Shown: piece by piece, positions 33,508 to 40,316 of the stretch
How positions within the stretch are numbered: the first letter of the stretch is position 1
How the letters are laid out: each line of letters starts with the position of its first letter
Source of the DNA: an uncultured Eubacteriales bacterium
Lineage (GTDB): Bacteria; Bacillota; Clostridia; Christensenellales; CAG-138
DNA length: 45,039 nt
NCBI GenBank assembly: GCA_902798825.1
Contig: CADBYI010000004.1
Coordinates: 76,290-121,328 of the forward strand
Direction: 5' to 3'
Program-made: the position numbers and the translations under genes
Notes under the pieces: model-generated
Told to the model about the DNA's origin: nothing
Databases searched by the model: none
What the model saw: only the letters and a program-made list of their open reading frames with translations

Positions 33508-33529
33508 AATATGGAGTACCGATATTATA
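33508..33529 (-). promoter_or_regulatory. sufCB -10 element and downstream dyad
   Basis: Leftward -10 TATAAT (33524-33529) is perfect but the -35 is poor, as in activator- or repressor-controlled promoters. AATAT...ATATT arms (33508-33526) flank CGGTACTCC around the start site and could be an operator for an Fe-S-sensing Rrf2-type regulator. This is a guess from position only. Confidence 0.45.
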
Positions 33530-33593
33530 CCAAAGATTTGGGAGAACACCACCCCTTTTTTGCGATTCTTCCTAAGCAAAGTGAAATTAGCCC

Positions 33594-33622
33594 TTGACAG
33601 GGGCGGTGTGTGTGTGTAAAAT
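33594..33622 (+). promoter_or_regulatory. Promoter of trpB2
   Basis: -35 TTGACA (33594-33599) and -10 TAAAAT (33617-33622) have a 17-base spacer. The leader it starts (from about 33629 to the trpB2 ATG at 33893) carries the Trp attenuator. The 401-base gap between sufC and trpB2 is thus fully accounted for by two promoters and the leader. Confidence 0.8.
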
Positions 33623-33655
33623 AATATATAATTTCTGAGGAAGGGAGAACGATCC

Positions 33656-33742
33656 ATGGCACAGGGCAGCGCGGCACGGTCCTTCCGGTTTAGCGGCTGG
33701 TGGTTTAGCCGCCCCTTTGTGATGCCCGGAATTGGATCGTGA
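33656..33742 (+). CDS. trpL: Trp leader peptide with tandem Trp codons
   Basis: A 28-residue ORF with GGAAGGGAG 7 bases before its ATG. The core SGWWFSRPFV contains adjacent TGG TGG codons (33698-33703), and the stop is 18 bases before a terminator. The Trp codons sit in the loop of a GCGGCT/AGCCGC hairpin (33693-33712). This is the classic layout of ribosome-mediated Trp attenuation. In Trp shortage the ribosome stalls at the tandem codons and prevents terminator formation. Confidence 0.8.
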   Translation: MAQGSAARSFRFSGWWFSRPFVMPGIGS

Positions 33743-33760
33743 CCGCTTGAAGGGAAGCAA

Positions 33761-33792
33761 GGGCCTCGTCCAACAGGGCGGGGCCTTTTTTT
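33761..33792 (+). terminator. Trp attenuator terminator
   Basis: GGGCCTCGTCC pairs with GGGCGGGGCC (with G-U pairs) around AACA, followed by seven Ts (33786-33792). It is 100 bases upstream of trpB2 and must be antiterminated for expression. Confidence 0.85.
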
Positions 33793-33814
33793 GAGGAATC
33801 ATTGAAAGCCGGCA

Positions 33815-33838
33815 TTCCTTTTCTTGAAAGAAAAGGAA
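33815..33838. repeat. A/T-rich perfect hairpin in the trpB2 leader
   Basis: TTCCTTTTCTT / AAGAAAAGGAA with a 2-base centre, 11-bp arms, followed by GAAAAGAACTTTTC. Similar phrases occur near 31800 and 37720-37745. It lies between the terminator and the trpB2 ribosome site. Confidence 0.55.
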
Positions 33839-33892
33839 CCGAAAAGAACTTTTCAGAAACACTATTACAAACTTTACGAAAGGAGCAAGGTT

Positions 33893-35188
33893 ATGAGCAC
33901 TATCCCCTACAAGATCTACCTGGAAGAATCGGAGATGCCGAAGTATTGGTACAACCTTCGGGCGGACATGAAGCAGAAGCCCGCGCCGCTGCTGAACCCC
34001 GGCACCCACCGGCCCATGACCGCGGCGGAGCTCTCGGGCGTGTTCTGCGAGGAGCTGGTGAAGCAGGAGCTGGACAACGACACCCGGGAATACCCCATCC
34101 CCCAGGAGATCTTGAGCTTCTATCGGATGTACCGGCCCTCCCCCCTGGTCCGGGCCTACTGTCTGGAGGAGAAGCTGAAGACCCCCGCCAAGATCTATTA
34201 CAAGTTCGAGGGCAACAACACCTCCGGCAGCCACAAGCTGAACTCCGCCGTGGCCCAAGCCTACTACGCCAAGCAGCAGGGCCTCAAGGGCGTCACCACC
34301 GAGACCGGCGCCGGCCAGTGGGGCACGGCCCTGTCCATGGCCTGTTCCTACTTCGGCGTCTACGGCGCCTCCGTGACCCCCTCCCCCTCGGAGACCACCC
34401 AGGTGGGCAAAAAGATTTTGAGCGAGCACCCGGGCACCACGGGGAGCCTTGGCTGCGCCATCAGCGAGGCCGTGGAGGTGGCGGTCAGCAACCCCGGCTA
34501 CCGCTACGTGCTGGGGAGCGTGCTGAACCAGGTGCTGCTCCACCAGAGCGTCATCGGCGTGGAGACCAAGATCGCCATGGACAAGTACGGCATCCGGCCC
34601 GACATCATCATCGGCTGCGCCGGCGGCGGCTCCAATCTGGGCGGCCTCATCGCCCCCTTCATGGGCGAAAAGCTGCGGGGGGAGAGGGACTATCGCTTCA
34701 TCGCCGTGGAGCCCGCCTCCTGCCCCAGCCTGACGAGGGGCGTCTACGCCTACGACTTCGCCGACACGGGCATGGTGTGCCCCCTGGCCAAGATGTACAC
34801 CCTGGGCAGCGACTTCATCCCCGCCCCCAACCACGCCGGCGGCCTTCGCTACCACGGCATGAGCCCCATCCTTTCCGAGCTCTACGACCAGGGCATGCTG
34901 GAGGCGGTGTCCGTGCCCCAGACCAGCGTCTTCGACGCCGCCGAAACCTTCGCCCGGGTGGAGGGCATCCTGCCCGCCCCCGAGAGCAGCCACGCCATCA
35001 AGGTGGCCCTGGACGAGGCCATCCGCTGCCGGGAGACCGGCGAGGAGAAGACCATCCTCTTCGGCCTCACGGGCACGGGCTATTTCGATCTGGTGGCCTA
35101 CGAGAAGTACCACAACGGCCTCATGGACGATTACGTGCCCACGGACGCGGAGCTGGAGCAGTATCGCGCCCGCCTGCCCCGGATTTGA
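33893..35188 (+). CDS. trpB2: TrpB2-type tryptophan synthase beta-like enzyme
   Basis: A 431-residue PLP enzyme of the TrpB2 class (longer than TrpB1, about 400). The PLP-binding lysine is in SGSHKLNSA (K115). TTETGAGQWG (E137) is the catalytic-Glu segment, and CAGGGSNLGG binds the phosphate. TrpB2 proteins make tryptophan from indole and serine, and their physiological role away from trpA is debated. The ATG at 33893 has AAAGGAG upstream and the frame before it is leader. No trpA, trpC, trpE or trpD is nearby; instead the next genes are paaK, a thioesterase and an ACT protein. It is controlled by a Trp attenuator. Confidence 0.92.
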   Translation: MSTIPYKIYLEESEMPKYWYNLRADMKQKPAPLLNPGTHRPMTAAELSGVFCEELVKQELDNDTREYPIPQEILSFYRMYRPSPLVRAYCLEEKLKTPAKIYYKFEGNNTSGSHKLNSAVAQAYYAKQQGLKGVTTETGAGQWGTALSMACSYFGVYGASVTPSPSETTQVGKKILSEHPGTTGSLGCAISEAVEVAVSNPGYRYVLGSVLNQVLLHQSVIGVETKIAMDKYGIRPDIIIGCAGGGSNLGGLIAPFMGEKLRGERDYRFIAVEPASCPSLTRGVYAYDFADTGMVCPLAKMYTLGSDFIPAPNHAGGLRYHGMSPILSELYDQGMLEAVSVPQTSVFDAAETFARVEGILPAPESSHAIKVALDEAIRCRETGEEKTILFGLTGTGYFDLVAYEKYHNGLMDDYVPTDAELEQYRARLPRI

Positions 35189-35219
35189 GTCGCCGCGCGA
35201 CGCGCCCCGTCCGGCGGCC

Positions 35220-35345
35220 GTTCACAGATCCCTCGGCTGCGCTCGGGATGACAAACGGGGGCGGAATGACCGGCTTTTGAGCCCCGCTCCGCCTTCCCCC
35301 GCCGGTCATCCTGACCGAGCGAAGCGAGCGGAAGGATCTGGGAAC
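35220..35345. repeat. Two inverted copies of the dispersed repeat
   Basis: One copy at 35220-35252 (ends GTTCACAGATCCCTCGG and CTCGGGATGAC) and one in opposite orientation at 35303-35345 (GGTCATCC ... GATCTGGGAAC). Being inverted, they could form a long hairpin between trpB2 and paaK. No T-run terminator is visible here, so read-through is possible. Confidence 0.75.
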
Positions 35346-35401
35346 GGAGCAGGTCGGAACGACTGAATTATTGTACCTCACCCTTGAAAGGAGTTCATGA
35401 A

Positions 35402-36703
35402 ATGGAACACTACTACCAGCCCGAGATCGAATGCGCGTCCCGGGAAGAGATCACCCGATGGCAGAGCGAGCGTCTGGTGAAGCAGGTTCGCCGGGTCTAC
35501 GAGAACGTGCCCTACTACCGGCAGAAGATGGAGGAGAAGGGCGTGACGCCGGACGACATCCGGGGCGTGGAGGATTTGAAAAAGCTCCCCTTCCTGTCCA
35601 AGGCGGACCTGCGGGACGCCTATCCCTACGGCCTCATGGGCAAGCCCATGAAGGAGTGCGTCCGCATCCACTCCACCTCCGGCACCACGGGCAAGCGGGT
35701 GGTGGCCTTCTACACCCAGCACGACATCGACCTGTGGGAGGACTGCTGCGCCCGGGCCCTCATGGCCGCCGGGGCCACGGACGAGGACGTGGTCCAGGTG
35801 TCCTACGGCTACGGCCTGTTCACCGGCGGCGCGGGGCTGGACGGCGGCAGCCACAAGGTGGGCTGCCTCACGGTGCCCATGTCCTCCGGCAACACGGACC
35901 GGCAGATCATGTTCATCCGGGATCTGAACGCCACGGTCCTTTGCTGCACCCCCAGCTACGCCGCCTATCTGGGCGAGCGGATGAAAGAGCTGGGTCTCGG
36001 GCCCGAGGACATCCCCCTGAAGGCGGGCATCTTCGGCGCGGAGGCCTGGAGCGAGGAGATGCGCCGGGATATCGAAAAGACCCTGGGCATCAAGGCCTAC
36101 GACATCTACGGTCTCACGGAGCTGTCCGGCCCCGGCGTCAGCTTCGAGTGCTCGGAGCAGCGGGGCATGCACATCAACGAGGACCACTTCATCCCCGAGA
36201 TCATCGACCCGGACACTGGCGAGGTGCTCCCCGACGGGACCATGGGCGAGCTGGTGATCACCGCCGTGGACAAGGAGGCCTTCCCCATGATCCGGTATCG
36301 GACCAAGGATATCTGCTCTTTGAACCGGGAGAAGTGCTCCTGCGGCCGGACCCACGTGCGCATGACCAAGCCGCGGGGCCGCAGCGACGATATGCTGATC
36401 ATCCGGGGCGTCAACGTGTTCCCCAGCCAGATCGAGACGGTGCTCCTGAACCACGGCTACGCCGCCAACTACCAGATCCTGGTGGACCGGGTGAACAACA
36501 CGGATACCTTCGAGATTTTGGTGGAGATGACGCCGGAGATGTTCACGGACTCCATCGGCCAGATCCAGCAACTCCAGAAGACCCTGTCCGCCGGGCTCCA
36601 GTCCATGCTGGGCATCCGGCCCAAGGTGACGCTGGTGGCCCCCAAGACCATCGCCCGCAGCGAGGGCAAGGCGGTCCGGGTGGTGGACAAGCGGAAGATT
36701 TGA
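35402..36703 (+). CDS. paaK: Phenylacetate-CoA ligase-like enzyme
   Basis: A 433-residue AMP-forming aryl-CoA ligase of the PaaK family, activating phenylacetate or related arylacetates (indoleacetate) to CoA thioesters. P-loop STSGTTGKRV, YGLTELSGPG and the C-terminal SDDMLIIRGVNVFPSQIE are the family signatures. KCSCGRTH is the typical cysteine-containing segment. The start at 35402 (MEHYYQPE) follows AAAGGAG; the longer frame begins with a TTG inside that site. Co-occurrence with a double-ACT protein matches clusters in anaerobes that oxidise aromatic amino acids through arylpyruvates. The ferredoxin oxidoreductase genes expected there are not in the window. Confidence 0.93.
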   Translation: MEHYYQPEIECASREEITRWQSERLVKQVRRVYENVPYYRQKMEEKGVTPDDIRGVEDLKKLPFLSKADLRDAYPYGLMGKPMKECVRIHSTSGTTGKRVVAFYTQHDIDLWEDCCARALMAAGATDEDVVQVSYGYGLFTGGAGLDGGSHKVGCLTVPMSSGNTDRQIMFIRDLNATVLCCTPSYAAYLGERMKELGLGPEDIPLKAGIFGAEAWSEEMRRDIEKTLGIKAYDIYGLTELSGPGVSFECSEQRGMHINEDHFIPEIIDPDTGEVLPDGTMGELVITAVDKEAFPMIRYRTKDICSLNREKCSCGRTHVRMTKPRGRSDDMLIIRGVNVFPSQIETVLLNHGYAANYQILVDRVNNTDTFEILVEMTPEMFTDSIGQIQQLQKTLSAGLQSMLGIRPKVTLVAPKTIARSEGKAVRVVDKRKI

Positions 36704-36710
36704 CGGTAAA

Positions 36711-37127
36711 ATGGATACGACCCCTGAACTTCTCACGCTGGACCAGGCCCGCGCCTTCTTTCGAAAGGACCGGTTCGCCTCCGGCAGCGGCATGACCATC
36801 GAGGACGCGGCCCCCGGCTTTGCCCGCATCCGGCTGCTGCTGACCGAGGCGCACCAGAACGCCATGGGCTTTCTCATGGGCGGGGTGGCGCTGACCATGG
36901 CGGACTTTTCCTGCGCGGTGGCGTCCCACTTCGGCCCCGGGGCCGGGCAGTGGGTGTCCGTGGACGCCCAGGTGAGCTTTTTGAACCCCTGTCGGGGGCA
37001 GACGCTTCTGTGCGAGGCCGTCCGCCTGAAGAAGGGCGGGAAGCTGGCCTGGTACGAGGTTTCGATCCGGGACGAGCTCGACACCCCGGTGGCCCGGGCC
37101 ACATTCACCATGTACCGTCGTGTGTGA
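36711..37127 (+). CDS. PaaI-type hotdog thioesterase
   Basis: A 138-residue hotdog-fold thioesterase. HQNAMGFLMGGVALTMADFS (48-67) is the PaaI block; N50, G57-G58 and D65 are in place, but the usual HGG has Met-Gly-Gly (M56) instead of His. It starts 7 bases after paaK with a weak ribosome site, implying translational coupling. The role would be to release CoA from aryl-CoA, protecting the CoA pool or regulating the PaaK reaction. Confidence 0.85.
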   Translation: MDTTPELLTLDQARAFFRKDRFASGSGMTIEDAAPGFARIRLLLTEAHQNAMGFLMGGVALTMADFSCAVASHFGPGAGQWVSVDAQVSFLNPCRGQTLLCEAVRLKKGGKLAWYEVSIRDELDTPVARATFTMYRRV

Positions 37128-37207
37128 AAACTACGTTTTCGCACACACGTAGTTTGCCTTTGCTGCGGACCGGCGCAGCAATTTTGCAAGGCAAAACCGG
37201 CAAACTA
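37119..37207 (+). repeat. Nested inverted repeats after the thioesterase
   Basis: A hairpin CGTGTGTG-AAAAC/GTTTT-CG-CACACACG overlaps the stop codon (37119-37149). It is followed by outer arms GTAGTTTGCC and GGCAAACTAC (about 37149-37207), enclosing TTTGCCTT/AAGGCAAA and TGCTGCG/CGCAGCA. No T-run follows. This fills most of the 136-base gap before the ACT gene. Confidence 0.7.
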
Positions 37208-37263
37208 CAGAAAAAGAAAACTTCGTGTAATTTTCTTGATAAAATCACTAAGGAGAAAGGATC

Positions 37264-37695
37264 ATGAGCATCAAACAGATATCCGTGTTTTTAGAGAACA
37301 AGCCCGGGAAGCTCTTTGAGCTGACACGGCTGCTGGCGGACAACGGCATCGATATGCGGGCCCTGTCCATCGCCGAGACCACGGACTTCGGCATCGCCCG
37401 GCTCATCGTGGGCGACGCCTATGGGGCGGCCCGGGTCCTGCGGGAGGGCCAGTTCATCGCCCAGTATTCCGACGTGCTGGCCTTCGCCGTGCCCGACGAG
37501 CCCGGCGGCCTCCACCGCCTTTTGGGCGCGTTCAACGACGCCCAGGTGAACATCGAGTATATGTACGCCGTCCTGGGCGGCGAGAAGGGCCGGGCCTATA
37601 TGATCTTCCGGGTCACGGACACGGAGGCCGCGGAACGGGCCCTGACGGAGCGGGGCCTCACGCCCCTGGCGCCGGAGGAGATGGAAGCGATTTAG
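37264..37695 (+). CDS. Double ACT-domain protein
   Basis: A 143-residue protein consisting of two ACT modules (residues 4-68: QISVFLENKPGKLFELTRLL; and 72-136: AFAVPDEPGGLHRLL). ACT domains bind amino acids. This compact form is found beside paaK and indolepyruvate oxidoreductase in anaerobes and may sense an aromatic amino acid or act as regulatory subunit. The GGAGAAAGG ribosome site precedes the ATG. The binding ligand is not visible. Confidence 0.9.
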   Translation: MSIKQISVFLENKPGKLFELTRLLADNGIDMRALSIAETTDFGIARLIVGDAYGAARVLREGQFIAQYSDVLAFAVPDEPGGLHRLLGAFNDAQVNIEYMYAVLGGEKGRAYMIFRVTDTEAAERALTERGLTPLAPEEMEAI

Positions 37696-37870
37696 CAAAG
37701 GAAGGATGGAAAGGCTGTCCTTTTCTTGGGCCAAAAGAACTTTTAGGAAGGGGGAGACGCTTCGCCGCGCCTCCCCTCTTGTTCTCCCTGGCTTTTCTTT
37801 TTCCGCCGCTTTTTCCCTTTCTCCCGAAAAGAAAAAGCGGCAAAAATACTGTTAAGAAAACGCGCCTTTC
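37696..37870. other. Short intergenic region with hairpins
   Basis: Contains a weak AAAGGA/TCCTTT stem followed by TCTT, possibly terminating the ACT gene, and a 11-bp stem GCCGCTTTTTC/GAAAAAGCGGC (37805-37841) without a clean T-run. It is A/T- and pyrimidine-rich, unlike the flanking genes. No coding sequence supported. Confidence 0.4.
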
Positions 37871-37871
37871 C

Positions 37872-37901
37872 TTGACGAACCGGGGCCCCGTGCGGTACAA
37901 T
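37872..37901 (+). promoter_or_regulatory. Promoter adjacent to the popT start codon
   Basis: -35 TTGACG (37872-37877) and -10 TACAAT (37896-37901) are 18 bases apart. Only 9 bases separate the -10 and the ATG at 37911, so a normal start site would give an mRNA with 0-4 bases of leader. Confidence 0.65.
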
Positions 37902-37910
37902 GGCGGGGCT

Positions 37911-38798
37911 ATGAAGTACGTTATTGCTATTTTGAAGGGAATCCTGGTGGGTCTGGCGGTGCTGATCCCCGGGGTCAGCGGCGGGTCCATGATCATGACC
38001 ATGGGCATCTATGAACAGGCCATCTCCATCACCAGCCGGGATAAACAGGTCCGGCGGGCGGCCATCGTGTTTTTGATCCCCTACGCCGTGGGCATCGTGG
38101 TGGGCATACTGGGGCTGTCGTTCCTCATCAAGTGGCTCATGGAGCACTTTCTCTTCGAGACCGCCCTGTGCTTTATCGGCATGATATTGGGGAGCCTGCC
38201 CATGCTGTATAAGAAGGTGAAGGGGGAGAAGTTCTCCGTCATCGGCGCGGTCCTGTTCGCGCTGATGGTGGCCGTCATGATCGCCCTGCCCCACCTGTCC
38301 GGCAACGCGGGCAGCGAAGGGAAGCTGACCATGAGCCTTACGGGCGCCATCATGGCCGTCGTTCTGGGCTTCATCGGCGCGGGCACCATGATCGTGCCAG
38401 GCATCTCCGGCTCCATGGTCATGCTGGTGCTGGGCTATTACAACGACATCATCGGCCATATCACGGGCCTGAAGGACATCGTGAAGGGCGGCCTCTCCGG
38501 GGCGGCCATCCCCTTTGACCACCTGTTCGCCCTGGGCTTCTTCGCCGTGGGCGCCGTGCTGGGCCTGCTGCTGGTGAGCCGGTGGATCAAGTGGCTCCTG
38601 GGCCACTGCCCCGTCCCCACCTATTACGCCATCATGGGCCTCATGCTGGCCTCCCCCTACCCCATCTTCATCAAATCCGGCCTGGACTTTTCCGCCATGG
38701 GGGCGGGCCACCTCGTCGCGGGCTGCGTCACCCTCATATTGGGCTTTGCGCTGGCCCTGTTCTTGGACAAACAGGGAGAAAAAGCCGAGAAGGCTTGA
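37911..38798 (+). CDS. popT: Undecaprenyl-phosphate carrier, DUF368/PopT family
   Basis: A 295-residue membrane protein of the DUF368 family, reported to recycle undecaprenyl phosphate (and thereby feed peptidoglycan and other cell-envelope synthesis). Two inverted-repeat halves carry PGVSGGSMIMTMGIYE (residues 22-37) and PGISGSMVMLVLGYYN, the family hallmark. About eight TM segments. The frame extends upstream without a start better than MKYVIAILKG, which fits the promoter at 37872-37901. It stands next to thiT but has its own promoter. Confidence 0.9.
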   Translation: MKYVIAILKGILVGLAVLIPGVSGGSMIMTMGIYEQAISITSRDKQVRRAAIVFLIPYAVGIVVGILGLSFLIKWLMEHFLFETALCFIGMILGSLPMLYKKVKGEKFSVIGAVLFALMVAVMIALPHLSGNAGSEGKLTMSLTGAIMAVVLGFIGAGTMIVPGISGSMVMLVLGYYNDIIGHITGLKDIVKGGLSGAAIPFDHLFALGFFAVGAVLGLLLVSRWIKWLLGHCPVPTYYAIMGLMLASPYPIFIKSGLDFSAMGAGHLVAGCVTLILGFALALFLDKQGEKAEKA

Positions 38799-38823
38799 CA
38801 AATATATAAAACACGTCTATACT
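38795..38823 (+). promoter_or_regulatory. Promoter of the TPP riboswitch-thiT unit
   Basis: -35 TTGACA (38795-38800) and -10 TATACT (38818-38823), with a 17-base spacer. The -35 overlaps the popT stop codon. Start near 38830 fits the first riboswitch stem. Confidence 0.85.
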
Positions 38824-38831
38824 GTCTCTTG

Positions 38832-38926
38832 ATCGCAGGGGCGACTGATCCTCGGGATATATCCCTCGGAACAGTCTGAGAAGCACCCTTAGAACCTGTT
38901 GGGTAATGCCATCGGAGGAAGCGACG
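38832..38926 (+). ncRNA. TPP riboswitch
   Basis: The core thiamine-box elements are visible: GGGGCGACTG, CTGAGA (38876-38881), ACCCTTAGAACCTG (38885-38898), GGGTAATGCC and the closing GGAGGAAGCGA (with TCGC at 38833-38836 pairing to GCGA near 38921-38924). It precedes thiT, whose substrate thiamine is the precursor of the sensed TPP. Confidence 0.93.
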
Positions 38927-38944
38927 CCATAGAGAGCCGTTTTT

Positions 38945-38977
38945 CCGCACCGTTATCCGACGGTGCGGATTTTTATT
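38945..38977 (+). terminator. Expression-platform terminator of the TPP riboswitch
   Basis: CCGCACCGT/ACGGTGCGG (38945-38968) followed by ATTTTTATTT, just before the thiT ribosome site. High TPP would stabilise the riboswitch fold and let this terminator form. Confidence 0.88.
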
Positions 38978-38993
38978 TCAGGAGGAAACCACA

Positions 38994-39557
38994 ATGAACA
39001 AACGGACGAGAATGCTGGTGGAGAGCGCCGTCATGGTGGCCGTGGCCACGGTGCTGAGCCTGCTCAAGATCGACCTTCCCTTCGGCGGCGGCGTCACCAT
39101 CGCCAGCATGCTGCCCATCATCCTCATCAGCCACCGGTACGGCTTCAAGTGGGGCCTGTTCACGGCCTTCGTGTACAGCGTGCTGCAGCTGATCTTGGGC
39201 GTGGACAACGTGGGCTACGCCACCAGCGCCTTTATGGCCGCGGGCGTGGTGGTGCTGGACTACATCCTGGCCTACACGGTGCTGGGCCTCTCCGGTATCT
39301 TCGGCAAAAGCCGCAAGGCCGTGGCCATCGGCATCGCGGTCACCTTCGGCCTCCGGTTCCTGTGCCACTTCATCACCGGCGTGTGGATCTGGGGCGCCTG
39401 GATGCCCGAGGAGTTCATGGGCCTGCCCATGTCCAGCCCCTATGTCTACTCCCTGCTGTACAACGGCTGGTATATGCTGGCGGAGCTCGTCGTCACCGAG
39501 ATCATCGCCATGCTCCTGTACAAGCCCTTGGAAAAGTACTTCACCGCGGAGAATTAA
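38994..39557 (+). CDS. thiT: ECF-type thiamine transporter S component ThiT
   Basis: A 187-residue S component with six TM segments that binds thiamine and joins a shared ECF energising module (EcfA, EcfA', EcfT), which is not in the window. The N-terminal motif is close to the ThiT pattern. HRYGFKWGLFTAFVYSVLQ and FLCHFITGVWIWGAWMP are the substrate-site blocks with conserved aromatic residues. CAGGAGGAAACC lies before the ATG. Regulated by the TPP riboswitch. Confidence 0.94.
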   Translation: MNKRTRMLVESAVMVAVATVLSLLKIDLPFGGGVTIASMLPIILISHRYGFKWGLFTAFVYSVLQLILGVDNVGYATSAFMAAGVVVLDYILAYTVLGLSGIFGKSRKAVAIGIAVTFGLRFLCHFITGVWIWGAWMPEEFMGLPMSSPYVYSLLYNGWYMLAELVVTEIIAMLLYKPLEKYFTAEN

Positions 39558-39629
39558 CACCTTGTTAACGGCCTTGTTGCATCCTTGACAAGTCTTTCTG
39601 CTACAGTGCAGGATATGGAGGTATATCGT

Positions 39630-40316
39630 ATGAAGCGAATCCTTTGTATCCTGCTTTTTTGCGCCCTGCTGCTGACGGGCTGCGGCGGGGAGCCCACCCA
39701 TATCGTGAACGACTTGAACACCAGCGAGCCCATCCGCATCGTGGCCGTGGCGGAGAGCCAGGTGCCCGTCACCCCCACGCCGGAGGTGACCCCCGTGCCC
39801 ACGGAGCTGCCCACCAAGGCCCCCACCCCTGCGCCCACGGACACGCCGGCCCCCACGCCCGCGCCCACGGACACGCCCGTGCCGGAGGTGACCCCCGCCC
39901 CCACGGCGGAGCCCACGCCCACCCCGGACGTGAGCCGGGGGGAGCAGCTGGCCATGATCGCCGAGCAGTATATCAACTACCCCTACACCCGGGGCGGCAA
40001 GTCCCCGGACACGGGCTTCGACCCCAGCGGCTTCGTCTACTGGTGTCTGAAGGAGATGGGGCTGGACGTGAAGCGCCGGAACTCCGCCGGATACGCCGAG
40101 GAGGACGGCTGGGACAAGATCACCCGGCTGTCGGAGCTGGCGACGGGGGACCTGGTCTTCTTCCGGACCGGCGACAACGAGAACATCAACTGCGTCTGCA
40201 TCTATCTGGGCGGCAACAGGATGATCTACCCCTCCACCAGCAAGGAGGTGGTCATCGTCACCGAGATCAACAGCTACTGGACCAACGCCTTCCAGTGGGC
40301 CCGGAGGGTGTTCTGA
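39630..40316 (+). CDS. NlpC/P60-like lipoprotein with a degenerate active site
   Basis: A 228-residue lipoprotein. The signal peptide has Cys at residue 18 (LLLTGC). Residues 45-100 are a Pro/Thr-rich linker with TPTPEVTP and [10 protein letters not shown] repeats. The C-terminal NlpC/P60 domain (about 105-228) normally cleaves peptidoglycan stem peptides. The catalytic Cys is replaced by Pro (P132, in DPSGFVYW), the general-base His by Cys (C188, in INCVCIYLG) and the third site reads Tyr (Y200). It is therefore predicted to bind rather than cut cell wall. Start at 39630 with TGGAGG upstream. It overlaps the CAT-like gene by one base (TGATG). Confidence 0.85.
   Translation: MKRILCILLFCALLLTGCGGEPTHIVNDLNTSEPIRIVAVAESQVPVTPTPEVTPVPTELPTKAPTPAPTDTPAPTPAPTDTPVPEVTPAPTAEPTPTPDVSRGEQLAMIAEQYINYPYTRGGKSPDTGFDPSGFVYWCLKEMGLDVKRRNSAGYAEEDGWDKITRLSELATGDLVFFRTGDNENINCVCIYLGGNRMIYPSTSKEVVIVTEINSYWTNAFQWARRVF

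Noticed and set aside
39585..39613. TTGACA at 39585-39590 as promoter of the NlpC/P60 operon
   Set aside because: No acceptable -10 at the right spacing was found. The operon may be read through from thiT or use a weak promoter that I could not define.
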